64,000 bases of DNA, from positions 16,521,891 to 16,585,890 of the forward strand of contig NC_051431.1 in assembly GCF_001649575.2 (NCBI RefSeq). Direction: 5' to 3'. A program made the translations under genes and the position numbers. Source of the stretch: Kryptolebias marmoratus (Eukaryota; Chordata; Actinopteri; Cyprinodontiformes; Rivulidae). This document shows, in pieces, positions 22,707 to 37,300 of this stretch (the stretch's first letter is position 1; each line of letters begins with the position of its first letter). The notes beneath the pieces were generated by a model. That model was not told the origin of the DNA. It did not search any database and saw only the letters and a program-made list of their open reading frames with translations.

Positions 22707-25700
22707 TCAACTGAATGACTCCTTGTTGAACTCAAAGGTCGTCCCACCGGACCGGGCCGAGTTACACAGTCTGTGGAGAGTTCTGGAGATGCCTTTGGGT
22801 CCACAGCAGAAAACACCAACTCGCTTGCTGAAACCGCACAGACATAAAGAGCCATCAGGGACTTTTACGTTAAACGGTTAACCCTTTTTCAAAAATATTT
22901 CCCCTCTACTCACTGCTTGTTGCTCTTCCCGATCTCGTCGAGAAGCGACTTCCACCTGGGCCGACCGACCTGCAGCCTGGATGCGAGCGGCCGGTACCGC
23001 TCCTCAGACATGCTCTGAGTAAATGACAACAGGGTTTATATTACCAACAATGCAGGAAATGCTAGACGCAGTTCAGATTTATTTTGTCTGGGTCGTGTAT
23101 GACATCTACCAGGGACATTATGACGTACTGTACGGACACAGTCTGTGCCCCTCGGTCTACCAAAGTGGACCAAAACAGATTCAGGAAGAGGTGAGGATAA
23201 GCAGACCGCTCTGAGCTGAAGGGATTGTTCCTCAGCAAAGAAACCTACAGATAGATTCCATGTTATTGTCATGTTAATGAGCTCAAATTTGGTGTGGTAG
23301 TAGCTGAGAGTCATTGCCAACACATACTCTGAGTGCTAACTCATAGCACAAAGTCAACTATGGCTGTCTGTTAGCAAAATATCTCATGAATCACTGGCCG
23401 AATTTTAAGGAAGCTCTCAGAAAGTAATCATTGGATGCAGCTCTACAACTGATTAACTTAAAGGGGTCAACCCAATTCAAGATGGCTGCCACAGCTAACA
23501 GATCTTTGAAAAACCCCAAAATGACTATAACTCAGTGATATCTACAGGTAAAGAACAGGTGTTGATCATGAACTGTTTCACTGAGACAGAAACGACTTGC
23601 TTGTTATGGTTATGTTTATCCTCCCAGTGTATTTTTTAATCAGCTTTATTCTATGTGTTAACATTTACTGTTTTGTTTTTGTTTCTTTTCCATAGTTTTG
23701 TAATGAAACCTTTACACAAATTTGTTTTCAGTCTGTCTCTATGTCATCAGGACTCCCTGCATGAAGAGATGCTGGGAACGTCTGGGTAACTGAAGGCAGA
23801 ATAAGAGAAATAAAAAATAATAAAACGTTGCTTTGTAAAGGAAAAACAAAATAAAAAAATGTTCCATTTGAGATTAAGATCTATTGTTAACGCCTCCACT
23901 TCCCTAAAAAAAATAACAAAATGGCAATTATATGAGCACGCTTTTTTTTTACATTTATCTGCATTTTCATCAAATTGGAAACACTGGCTCTTATATCATT
24001 TAAAATAAATACAACAATTACCTTACTAAAAGCCTTTTTTTAGTAATCCATTTATTTGATTTGAGCAGAAAAGTGTGTGTCTGTCTGCCGCCAGCAGCCT
24101 GGTAACTCAGTGTGAAGCCATTAGCACAAAGCTTTACGTCACGCCGGTCTGCTCTCAGCGGCTCAAAAGGCTTTTCTTTTCCTGAACGGCTCTGACCTCA
24201 CAAGAGGTCGTGCGCACCGGCTGTTCCGGGTCAAGAGCTCTCCGTCAACAGGGTGTCAGGTAAACACACAGCAGTGTTATCTGATTTCCTGCTTTTGCTT
24301 CGGCTTGAGCTTAAAAGCAAAACCAGCGAAGCTCAAAAGCCCTAACCCCCCTCCCGAAACAGAACGATAGAAAAACATTACACGTGAGCAGCTGAAGTAG
24401 AGAAGTTAAAACTCGGGTTTGATTAGTTTTTTTTAAACCACAGGAATGTAGTTTCATGGGTTGTTGTAGGATCGCTCAGTTTGTTGAAACCAGGAAGCAG
24501 CTGTGGAAAAAAAAAAAAAGAAGCTCTCCCCGTCGGGGAATCGAACCCCGGTCTCCCGCGTGACAGGCGGGGATACTCACCACTATACTAACGAGGAGCT
24601 GATGTTAGCACAGCTGTAGAAATAGTACAAATAGTGCACAGATCGTCAGACTGTCTTTGGTTTTCATATGGTTCTACATGTAAGGGCAGAATTATCAGTA
24701 GAATTTTTTACTTTGGTTACTAAACCCAATAATATTCTTTGTTCAAGTACTGTAAACACTTTATTATTAAAACCTGGGGGAGGAAAAAAAACATCTAACA
24801 TGTTTGTTTGGATTTAGATATTGTGTTTTCTACTTTACTGTGACCTATGACAGAAACATAAACTCTAATTAAGGATGTTTTATACTGTCACATAGTACCA
24901 CAATAAAAGCTGAAGAAAGTTGAGAATTAAATGTCTTCTAAACAACTGACTCTAGTTCTTTATGTGCAGGCACCAGCTGCCCACAACCCGTAAAGGAGAA
25001 GCGGGTAAACAAAATGGATGGATGGATGGAAGTTCTTTGTGTTTCAGGGAGAAAACAGACATGTTCGGCTAAAGACTGTAGACTTCAAGCTGTAGGGTTG
25101 AGATCGCTGTGTTACACTGTCCTCTGGTGGAGAACATATGAAAGTGACAAATAAAGACTCAATAAAGAAATGTGGGATTTGCGATGTGAAGTAAAAACAA
25201 ACTGTAGACATGCATGTGGTCCACACTTACTTGTAGGCTGTCTGTGCGACTGACGTACAGTTTCAGATTAAAGTAGTCTGGTCTGTTCTCCTGCCAAAGC
25301 TGCACAACAAACAGACGAGTTTAGTTTTTAGTGGTACAGACAGCAGAGTCCAAAAACTTCAAAACTTAGCTGCAACATCTTATGAGCCTTAGCTGTCAGT
25401 CAAAAGATACTAAACACAAATTGACATATGTTGTGACTCCTGTTCCACATTACAAAAAGGCACCTCTGACCTTGTGGTGCAGGGCACACAGCAGCTCCGC
25501 GAACCAGTAGAAGGACTGAATCTCCCTGCAGACCCAAACAAAGTACAGCCTCTGCAACCTGAAACCCCTCCAGCCATCGCTGAGTGAAACAAAGACAGAT
25601 ACACTGTGAGCTGCATTGCTGAAATGATTTATGATTCTCTGATTCTATGAATAAATGGGACCCACAGCAGCGCATCCAGCACACAGGCGAATGGCGTGAC

Positions 25701-27060
25701 TCCTATTCCTCCAGCAACACACAGGCTGACATCGTAGTTGAAGACGTCCTCCGATGGGCCTCCAAACGGGCCGTCGACATAAACCCTGATCATAAAGTGC
25801 GGACAGAACAGAAAGAAGACGTTGTTCATTAGAGAAACAGGAACTGGAACAAAAATGAACCATTTAATTACAGCGCCGTACTTAACCCTTCTGACCACAG
25901 GGGGGCACTGTGGAGCACTCCATTTATAACCAGGACAGAGTTTGGTGGTTTGAACAGTTTGTTCTGCTCCTGTGTCACAAAACAAACTGTCCGTTCCTCG
26001 GAGCCCACATCTAACCCCCCCTGTCGCTGCCTGTCACGCTCTCAGAAAGCCAGAGGAGCTCAGTCAGCAGGTCAGAAACCTCTGACCTTACTGGGATACT
26101 GTGGCTTCATGAGAAATCCAATCCCCCCCCACCCATTTCACTCATATAGTCACTGACTCACAGAAACCTACTTGGGGTATATCCTCTGCTGGACCATGGG
26201 AAGGATCTCCATGTCCGTCCTCGGTGGAGGAAGTAACAGCTGCGTGAAGCGCTCTGAGGAGAAGGGAGGAGAGGCTGATTACGCCACCATCAATGCATCC
26301 CTATTCATCGCATTGTCATCTCCTTACGGCGTGTCGTCACGGCAGATTACGGGGCCAACGCAAACAAATCGACTTCCCTTCTCATGTTCCGAGAGGATGT
26401 GAGCGTGGATAGATACAGTAGCAAGTGCAGGCAAACACGCGGGTCCCCAAGGGCCACAGCTTCCTCTCCAAGAGATTTGCTTTAAGAGTCGGCTGCAAAG
26501 CAGTCCTCCTCTCTGCTTTTTGTCTCTTTGAATCAGAGTATTAAATGTGTAAAAACAAAACTTGTTTCTATTCTGGGCCCACTTCTTAGTCGTGATGTTT
26601 TGTGATGTTAGCGTGTTGGGGTTTTTTTTGTGTGTGAGTATAAGCACTTGTGGGAAATCTAATTTTCCAGCAGGACAATAAAAACTTTGGGAAAAAACAA
26701 ACTTTACATACAGCTGGGGTCCCCTAAACACATCTGGTTCTTCATCATAACACTGATAGCGTGTGTCTTTGTTGTTTTCTTATCTGTGTGCTGAATGAGT
26801 GTGTTTGTGCACGTGTGTGTGTTCTTTACTGTGTGAACCTACCAGTCCAGTCTCCCACGACCCGCAGATGGATGCCAAAAGTTTCCTTGTTCACTGTGGG
26901 ACACTGTAAAGAGTTAAGGAGTTAGTCACACATACATCCACACACACACACACAACACAACACCTAAAGTTGAATTCCAGAGAATTGAACATGCACACAA
27001 ACACACACAAACCAGAAAACGTATGAAGAGCTGTAACTCTTTTTATTAAATTTAACAATG

Positions 27061-27114
<54 letters not shown>

Positions 27115-27525
27115 CACACATACACACTTTTTGTTGGCAGAAAGCATTATTAGCCTCAGGGGTCTGTCTGCTTTCTGTCAGTGTGATTCTTTGCCCTCAA
27201 CCTCAAAGCAACCCAACACACCAGGTATGCACACAGTAATTTTGAGTCTGTGTATGTGTGTGTGTGTGCGTGTGTGTGAATGAGTCCATTCCTGTGTGCT
27301 GTGTAAGCACAAAGTTGTTCCTTTATCCTTCGCTTTTTTTTTTGTTTCATGAAATCTGAACCAAATCTGAAACGTCAATAAATAAAGTGAAACATAATCT
27401 AACCGGTCGACTCAGCTGCCAATCAACAGCCAGACAGCCTCAGAGGGGGCGGGGCTTTGACAGAGACAGAACTGCTCACTCTTTGCAAGGAGAACGAAGG
27501 ATTAAGTCCCTGTGGAAACACGAGT

Positions 27526-27560
<35 letters not shown>

Positions 27561-29725
27561 CATCTATGAAGACATGTCTGTGGGCTCACGTTGTGTCACC
27601 AGTGAGGAATGTTAGTTTTACCTTTGTCAGCGTGAAGGGATGGTTCTCAAATGAAGACACGCCTGGACAGTTAAGAACAACATACTGGGGGGTAGAAGAT
27701 GGACAGAAAGCGATAGTTCCAGCTGCACTTTATATATTTAATAAAAATGATCAAACGTTAAAAAGACAGAACTGAGGTGTATAAAAAGAAAAGAAAAGAA
27801 AAAGAAATATGCTCACCTGTCCTGGCTGAGCTTTGAAGTTCTTCTTCAGCATGCGCAGCTCAACAACGTCACAGGGATGCCTGATCACAGTTACTATGGT
27901 AACAGGGTCACTGCTCCGGAGGTAGCGGTACAAACGCTCCACACAGTAGAGACAGAGGGGACCGGACACCCAAAGCCAGGTCTGTCCACACACAGAGACA
28001 CTTTTTACTGATGTATGTTATGGGCAAAACGAAGATGTGCTGTTAAAAGGCTGAATTAGCTGCTTAGCTATGGTGCGTTCAATGGCTTTTTTTCGTTGCA
28101 AACCTCTGAGTGTCACATTGATCAGTCACCAGCTGATTGGCTGGTGCATTGCTACCTGTTACAGCCTATTATTAAACCAGTCTGTCTCTTTTAAACAAAC
28201 ACAATAATACATTACTGATGGGAATACACTTTCAAATAATTATGGTTTGTATATTTTTTAAAACATAGCATTGGCTTTAACATAATTTTCTCTTTTTTTG
28301 GCTTCAAGACGACTTTGCTGCTTATTAGTTTATTGTACTGTTACAAGGACGTGTTCTCTGCGTACAGGGGTGTGTGTCCTTGTAGGCAGAGAACACAGGA
28401 AACTGTCTGCAGTGTGCTACTGTCACCTTACAATGGTTTGTCTTTTCACATGTTGGATCACCAAGGTCATTGAAAATAAAGCAGAATCCTCAGTCTGATT
28501 ACACGGACATGCTAATATTTGAAGTTTTGGGAAGCTGGTTCCTGGTCATTTATTTTTAGAGTCTTTCCTGCTCTACCAACCTGTTTCTCATCCCAGTAAC
28601 ACAACGTGGCTTTAAGCAAAGGAACTAAGATCAGGAGAATCCCTGATAAATACAGTTACAGCATGTTTTTGTTACTTGTAACAGACTAAGTGCTCACAGC
28701 TTCAATAAAGCTTGGGGAATTAATTTTACAGAATGAGCAGATTGGTTAACAACCATGTACCAACGCATAATCATACACACACAGGAAGGAACACACAAAC
28801 ACAGAGCCCCTCCCAACGGCTCCAATAAACAAGACAAGACCCCTCTTCCTTGAACTCTTCCAAACATTCAGCGCTCAGACAGAGCACTCCAGTGTTTGCT
28901 GACGAGCGCCTGCTTGATCACGAACACGCGGAAAGAGATGGCCTCTGCTCACACCTGGGGGTAATGTGGCTCAAAGCGAGCCTCCTCCCTGCATCGGCTC
29001 TCATCGTCTTCAGCCCGGACAAGGTCTTCGTCCTGCCGCTTCGGGCCGCTCTGATTGGCTCTCAGACAGCCGGGGGGGTGGGTCTCTACGTTGGTCTGGT
29101 ACTTCAGAGCTCCGCTGAGGAACGAAAATAAAAACAACGACGAGGATTGTTAAGTTGGTTTTCTTCATCATAACGACTGCCTCATTAATACAGACATCAC
29201 AAGCACATACAGTGTTTAATTGTCTAAACTCTCAGACTAAATGGAAAAGGTTGGCCTCGTGAAAAATAAATGTTGCCTTTTAGTTAAAAGGTCTAAAACA
29301 CCCTAACAGCTGAAAAAGACGAGACAAGAAATAAAAGAGTTTTCTAGCAGTGCTGTTTTTCTCTTCTTTTTTGCCCTTCAGGGCTTATCTAAAATTTTAT
29401 TTTATTCTTAAATTTGTTAGGAAATGTTGCTTCTATTAAGAACATACAAATAACTTTACCCCTGAAACTGTATTCATAGTGAGCCTTCAATAAAAGTGCG
29501 GCACAGGTGAGAATGTGGATTGATTTGTGTCGGGTTCCTGGGCTAAATCACTAAATCACAGAACTGCTTTCCTTTTTTTTCAAAATCCACTGGACTGCAG
29601 TGTGTATGAATATTAAACTGTTATATTTTAAGACAAAAAATCCCCAAACAAATCATATTTCACCAACAGATGCTCTGATTTTTAAAGATCAGCACTGTCT
29701 CAGATACTCGCTGACACTTTACTTA

Positions 29726-29768
<43 letters not shown>

Positions 29769-32700
29769 AACACATTAAGGTGCTGCCTACCCAACCATGT
29801 GCATCATCAGGATGATGTAGAAGACAATGAAGAGGTTGTGTGTGTACCAGAAGATCTCATAGTTAGACACTCTGAGGAAAAACAGAACAGAACAGGAGCA
29901 CCATGAGAACATTATCTGCAGAAGGGGTGAGAGGTTTTAGCAGCATGATGCAGGGAAACAAACGAGAAGGAGGAGAGACAAACGCAGCAGCTGTAGTTTG
30001 TTCAGACTAACAGACTCTCAGTTCAAAGCCTGAGAAAGCAGGACGTCAGAGGTGACAGAGGTCATTACACACAACGACCCGCCATAAAAAAACTGCAAAC
30101 AATTACCATTAAAAAAACCTGCCCTCTCCCTCACTGACTGCAGCTTCTTTCATGGCTCTCCTGTCAATGTGTAAACTAAGAAACACGATTAGTTCTGGAT
30201 TAGCTAAGCTGTTCTTTGTGGCTCGTCTTCACCACATCCAGTAATTAGGGAAAACCAGGAGATAATGAACACGGCGGTAAGATGTGCTGACTCCTTGCAT
30301 TTTTCAATCTAACAGGGCTGCACCGAACAAAAAGCAGATTTAGCTGAACTCCTTTCAGCAGTAACCCAGTTTAAAAAAAAAAAAAAAACATTCACAAAAC
30401 TGTACAACTTGGAAAAAGGCAAAAAAATAAATAAACAAGGCGTCAAATCGAAGTAAAACGTGAGAACAGGGTGAAAAATAAATAAAAATCAAACGCTCAT
30501 ATATTGTACTCACAAATGTACAAATTTGAATGTAAAAAATAAAAAGCAGAGTTTTGCTTCAGATGTTAATTTGTTTAGTAGGACTATTGCTTTTACGATC
30601 ATTGCTGTAAGAAACGTTCTGGTGATAAACATTTCTAACACTGTAAACTTTGACTCTTCAAACTTTGACTGAAAATGAAATGAAACAAAACTTACAAATA
30701 AATGAAAGTAAAGAAGCTGAAGTGTTCTCAGACGGATGTTTCATGTCATTATAAACACAAGAAGTACAGTGAAGGTCTAATATGACAAGAAAAACGTATT
30801 TATTGACTCATTTGGTAAAAAGTTAATAAAGAAAACACTTTGACAACAATTTAGGAAGATTTATCAGAGTCTAGAGTGGTGGTGTACACCAGTATCTTAT
30901 CCAACCATGACAAATTAAGACAAATTTAGGAATTCCTAATAGTATTTCAGAGGTTAGCGCCACCTCATTAAACATTTCAATATGATTAATAACTTCAGCT
31001 CCACTCTGGGACTTACTGTATGCACTCATACATTCAATGAGAATAAAAGGTGGGCAGTTTCTGCTCAGGACGATGAGCTCTGCAGGAAAAGCATTCAGGC
31101 AACCACAGTCTGTTGCTTTGGGAAACACCTAAAATGAGTCAGGCAATAAGAATCCACAAGCTGTTTTACAAAAGATGTGAACACAGCAGTCGAAATTCAG
31201 GAAAATTTTAAAAACTCTGTGTTGATACGACTCTATCAGAAGGACTGCAGCAGCAGCAGCAGCCGTCGTCCAAACACTCACAATCTGAAGTCTTAAATGG
31301 TCTAAAAAAGCTTCTTATTCTCTATTCTGTAACGGAAAGAGTCTCTCTCTCACACACACACACACAAGTCTCACCTGGTTGCACGGTGGCTGACCCACAG
31401 TGACCTGACTAATGACAGAGCTGTAATGTCCCCTCTTAGCATTACAACCGCTGCACAAGATGAAACCGTCAGCTCAAGAACAAGCAGACACATGAAGGGT
31501 CAGACAGGCAGGAGAAGAAAAATAATATGCTTTGGTATATAGAGGGTTCAATATGGCTCCCATTTATTCCAGTGAAAGCTGCTCACAAAGTCCAAATTGC
31601 CAAAAAAAAAACCTTTTCACACATTTTAACTTATCACAAAATGTTTGTCTTCAGTGTCCTACCAATGGACACCATGTCGTCTAACAACTGTCTGTTCGGC
31701 CAAAACCGAATCCTCTTCTCCTAAAACACAAACTCCAGCAATTACAGCAACAGGCGGTGGTCTGCTTTAACGTACCGAATGCAGTAGGAGGAGGATACGA
31801 ACATCAGGAGGAGGATCAGAACCAGCAGGACACCAGTGACTCCTGGAACTGAGCAGAAGAGACGAACAAGAATTAGAAATGCAGATATCAGAGACGACAG
31901 CAGCGACATCCAGGGTCTTATTAACGGAGAGTCGTAACAAAGAGGAGTCCTTCTTACTTGTGGTGAAAAGGATCCGTTTGGGGTCCTGGGAAGAAAACAG
32001 AAAAAAAAATTTAAAAACAGAGCTCTGTAATCTTTAACATCAACTCTTGTGAGGACCAACTTCAGTTTTAGACTCTGCAGCGCCGATCAATTTATGCGTG
32101 AGAAGAAAACAAGTCTTCAGGCATCATACGAACCCAACTTTACTGTGAAGTTAACTTAAAGGTGAGCCGATAAGAGCATTCAGGGGTGATAAAAACATGA
32201 CTTCTCTGGATGTGCCATCTGATTGACTTCACTTGGCTGAAAAGCAGGAAATTTAGGAAAAAGTGTTGACTTTTAATTCACTTCTTTGACTTTTTCGAAT
32301 TTGGTTTTCTTTTCTAGTGCCTTTTGAATGATTTACCAGCAGCTACAACCCCCCCTCATAAAACTCACTTTAAAGGAAATGTTTTCATGCTTTTGTATGC
32401 GGCGACGGGACAAGTGATATAAGGTGGAGCACAGGAGCGATCAGTTTTCAGCCCTCTCTAATAACATCTAGAATCAGATGTTTTGGTCTTAAAAGCACAT
32501 CTGCTTTCACAATCCAGGCACGCGCGTGTTTGACGCACACCACCGCTTGAACGCTACGAGTCACATGTTGGAATGTTTAACTGCGCAGGCCGGGGGTTCG
32601 AGGCCCAGCGAAGCCTCACCTCTCCTCTGTAGCGAGCCAAGTTGAGAGCAGGAAAGTCGTCCGAGTAGCTGGTGCTGAAGCTAATGACGTTCACCAGGTG

Positions 32701-34313
32701 GGCCGAGACGTGCACGACTGTGAAGAGGACGAAGGATTAATCAGAGCTGATTTAAAAACACACGTTTTGTAACCACGCAGACATGAAACGAAACGTGCTG
32801 GCGGAGACACTGCAGGAGGACAAACGTGTCTTTGTTCATTCGGGGAAAAGAAAGAAAGCGTACTTCTTCCTGACATCACAGGCTAACTGTTCAGCCGTTC
32901 AACAGCTGACGGGATTAGCGGGTGTAATTATGACACACAAGGGTCCTTATTTCTCTCCTCCATATCCTCATCCCCCCCCTCCTCTCTGTCTGCCTCTCTT
33001 CTCCATCCTGCCACCTCTTTGTCCTCCGAGTCACTTCTTGTCTCTGAATATGTGTGTTGGTGTGTGTCTGGTAGTTTTAAGCAGCAGAAAAGTGCAGAGT
33101 CACGATGACGAGAAGAGCAGGCCTGCAGATGATGTCATGGTGAAAACCAGACGCAGATCTTTTGGGCTTTCAGGAACTCGGCGTTAGCCTGTTGACCCAT
33201 AAAGAAACACTGCAGATCCACTAAACCTTCATAATCCCTTTACATTTAAATACTAGCTCTGGCATCTTTAAGAGTGCTTTAATCTCTTATTAGCTTGACA
33301 TCATAAAGAAAGGAGAAAAATGAGTTAATAATCCTTGGCTTCTATCTTCTATCCGGACCAGGAGATAAAACTTCTTGTCGGCTTCTTGTTCTCCGAGTCA
33401 AGATTTTAAAACTCCAGGTTGTTACTGGATGCAGAGTCTGCAGCACACCTGCACCTGAATTACAAAAAACTGTTACACACGAGTATAAATGAAGCCCCCA
33501 AACGCAATACGTCCGAATTTTAGACTGCAAAAAATTCAAAAATGCGGCTCTTTGATGAATTTGAAGCTAACTTGAGCTCAAAACGCCCTTAAAGGAAACC
33601 TCACCCAGCTTGGTCTTAACAGTGATTCATGATTCATGCTGAAAGAAATTTACTAATCCAGCTGCTTTGTGTGGCACATTACAATACACAGAGATAAGCA
33701 CGATGTTGGGATCCCATGGTGGAGCTTGCATTTTCAAATTAAGACATTTTCAGTTTGCTTCATTGCTAAAAGCCTTTTTAAAACGCAATTACTGCGCAGT
33801 GAAATAATTCTAAATAGTCGGACATCTAAATGGAATGTGTTCCCTTCTGCTGTGGATTTAATGGGTTAAATACTAAATATAAAGTTGCAAAAACATCTGA
33901 ACTGGTTCTGCCTCACATTTATCTGAGTGTTAATAGTCAACAGACTTTAAGCCAAAGCAGGACTGCAGATAAAAACCTCACAGCAGGCAGTTTTCAGCAG
34001 CGACTGCTGACTTCACTTACAGTTTGTTCTGTGGGGGTTTTTTTTGGTCAGAAACTTGTACATTTACCACAAGCTGGGCTTCCCGGGAAACAACAGAAAA
34101 CAAACAAACAAAACAAAAGGACGCGTAAAAAGAAAGAAGCCTGTAAAGCAGAGACCCAGCTGCCTGAGGCTCCCATGATGTCATGAGAGGAGACTCGCTA
34201 AAATAACAACACACACACACACAGACACACGAGCAGATAAAACACACACAACAAGCGAACATGATATCCCAGCTGGTGCACCAGGAATGCACAGCCAGCA
34301 TGGATTGATTTAT

Positions 34314-34355
<42 letters not shown>

Positions 34356-37300
34356 AGACAGACTTACATGAATGAATCAGCACACGCTGCAGCGATAAGA
34401 GTCAGTTTTTTACCAGAGAAGAGGCAGACGGCGACGCCGCATGCAACGTGAAAGGTCTTGCTCTTGTCCAGCAGCCGGCGTGTCTTTCTGGATGATACCT
34501 GAGTCAGAGAGGAACCCAGACAAATCACAAAAGGATTACTGCTGCGGCTATAATATCTATAAGTAATATTATATATTATGTAAGTAACTTTTACAGACTC
34601 CTGCAGAAGCTGGGACATTTGATCTTTCACGACGGGAAAGTACGGTTCAGCAGAAACCCTCGAGACTGGAGTTCATTAAAGCCCCGGTTCACTCAGTTCT
34701 GTTTCATTAGATTCCCCACAAAGACACACACACACCATCCCATCATCCCCTCGGAGTGCGTCTCACCATGTGTGCTCCTCGGATGAAGGTGAGCAGGGAG
34801 CGGCACATGGGCAGCAGCACCAAACTGCAGTTCAGGTTCAGCACGGAGGCAGACGCTCTGCTGATGCACAGTCCCAGCTGTGAGCGGAGGAGACACAAAA
34901 GAATTTAAAAAAAACCACACGCACATTGTTAGGCAGGTTGTCATGGCAGGGAAATCGATTATAATACACACAATACACATTTTTTTGGTAGATTTGAGTT
35001 AGTCAGGCAAAGCCAGCTGAGAGCTTAGAGGCATGACTTCACCACTAAGTGGGAACCACTCGTGTCTCTTTCTCAGGGCATTCGTTCACAGGATGTTACT
35101 CATTTGAGGCGCTGCTATTAATTAAGAGTCGTTCCTTCGGGGAAATAAAACCTGGTATGTTCTCGGTAACAGCTGTGGGGATATTAAATCTAAACGTCTT
35201 CACAAAAACAATTTAAAAAATACAGATTTTAAGGGAGGAAAAAAAGGGAATCAAACCTAAATACAAATGGCTATAAGATCTGAACATGCAGATTTTTATC
35301 GTGAATTGTTAAAAGTTAGGGTCTAGCAGGAGAACCTGGGAGTGATGTAAGAGTTGATCTGGTTTCATCAAACTCGACTCGACTCAAATGATCAGCTGTT
35401 TTCATGCAGAAACTCTCGGCGTAGTTTGGCACCTCTGAAACTCAACGTCCTCTAACGCTTTCCAGGAAGCACAGAGCGCCGCAGGTGCTGCCACTTCTCG
35501 TTTTTCTACGACTCACCAAAGGCTGCACGTGTTAGAGATGAGGGTGTGCAGGTCAGAGCGAGGAGGGACTGAGTTTAAAACAGCCGAGCTGAAGAAATCT
35601 ACAGCTGGCCAAAGAGGCAGCGGAACGCCAATCCACCCTCGGCCCATCAGGACGCAGAGGACCTCAGCTGGCTGCGCAGCTGACTGGAAGTGTTGAAGCG
35701 TAAGAATGAGGCAGAGAACAGGCTGGAGCCCGGATCCAAATATAGCAAGTCGAGCCTGAAGCCTTAATGTTTGAGAACTTCCTCCCGACATCCAACAGCT
35801 TCTTAAAGAGCAGCAGCTGAGGGCAGAAACCACAAGATGGAGATCCGATACCCTGCTTTCTTTCTGCGCATCCCCAAGCAACCCCAACACACACACACAC
35901 ACACAAACAGGTGAATAGGATAAGAAGCTATTTGAAGTATTAATGCTTTGAATTACATCTCTCATGCACACATAAAGATAGACACTCATAAACTTAAGCC
36001 CTCCGGCGAGGCATTCAGTCAAACCAGCGGCGTGCCCACACTTGCCCCTCGTCTCCCCTTTAGCCTCCCACTGTACAGGCGGTTCACACACACGCTGTTC
36101 GCTGCCACCTCTCATTGTTTCATGCAGCTCTGACAGCACGTGTTTTTTCTTCTGTTACACCGCTGTATGGTATGAATCAGGTTGTTTTTCTTTTTTTTTT
36201 AAGACAAACCTCTGTCCATCTTTACTTCTGACACATTCTGCCCCTCTGAAATGCTCTTTTTATACCCAGCCGTCTTACTCTAATCTGCTGCCAATTAACA
36301 GCAAAACACTCCTCCAGCTGTTTACTTTTACAGCCATTTGTTGTCCCGGTTTCAACTTTTTTGAGACGAGTTGCTGCCATCAAATTAAAAATGACCTTAC
36401 TTCCAAAAAAATATAAAAAAATATAAATTCTTAGTTTAAATGTTTGATATCCTTACTATATTGCATTGCGAATACAATACGGATTTATAAGATTTGGGCT
36501 GTTTCTTTCTTTTTTTTTTTTTTACATAATGTCCCAACTCATTGGAATTGGGGTCGTATGATCATCGCAAATACTCAGAGGTATACATCTGAGAGGAAGT
36601 ATAATGCTCAGGGATGTACTCAGTCCTTCTGTCTGCTGATGCTGGAGGAGAACAGCCGGCTTTATTCAAGCTCACAAAATCTGAACAATCTGTGATATTT
36701 GTGCCTTTTTTTTTCTCCTCCCCTAAATACAATGAAAGCCTTTCGTTCTCACAAACATGCATTAGGCAAACCCACACAGCCACTTCAGCAGAAACTTGTG
36801 ACAAAAATTATACCAAATGAGTCAGCGAGCTCCATAATCTGATCCCGACTCTGTGCGTCTGTGAGAGGACCGCACGCGGTTCAATTTATAGTCCGCACAA
36901 ACACGCTTCGTTAAGAAGTTAAGAGTCACATTTGAAAATATTCTACTCTGGTGCAAAAAGAAAAAAGAAAGAAGTGAAGAAATCTGTATAATGACAGATT
37001 TTAGTCACTCCACAGATGTGCAAACTCATCGAGAAAGCCACTAAAAAGAGTTTCAAGACTGATTTTTAGGATTATATTTAATTTAAACCGCCTGAACTTC
37101 GTTATAAATCATAAAATGACAATAAAAGGCTGTAATTACACAGCATTAAAGATGGTCCAAGCAGGAAAAAAAAGAGTGACGGTCACAAAGGTTAAAGCAA
37201 TCTGCACTCTTGATTCAAATGAATTCTTCCCACAACAGTGATTGTTGGTGGAGTTGAGATGAAATGGATGTCGGCTGTGATCGTCCCGCCGTGAAAATTC

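Noticed and set aside
35513..36139. 208-codon open frame on the - strand in a nox4 intron
   Set aside because: Low-complexity CA-encoded stretches (VCVCVCV), no homology recognised, and it lies in an intron of a fully accounted nox4 model.
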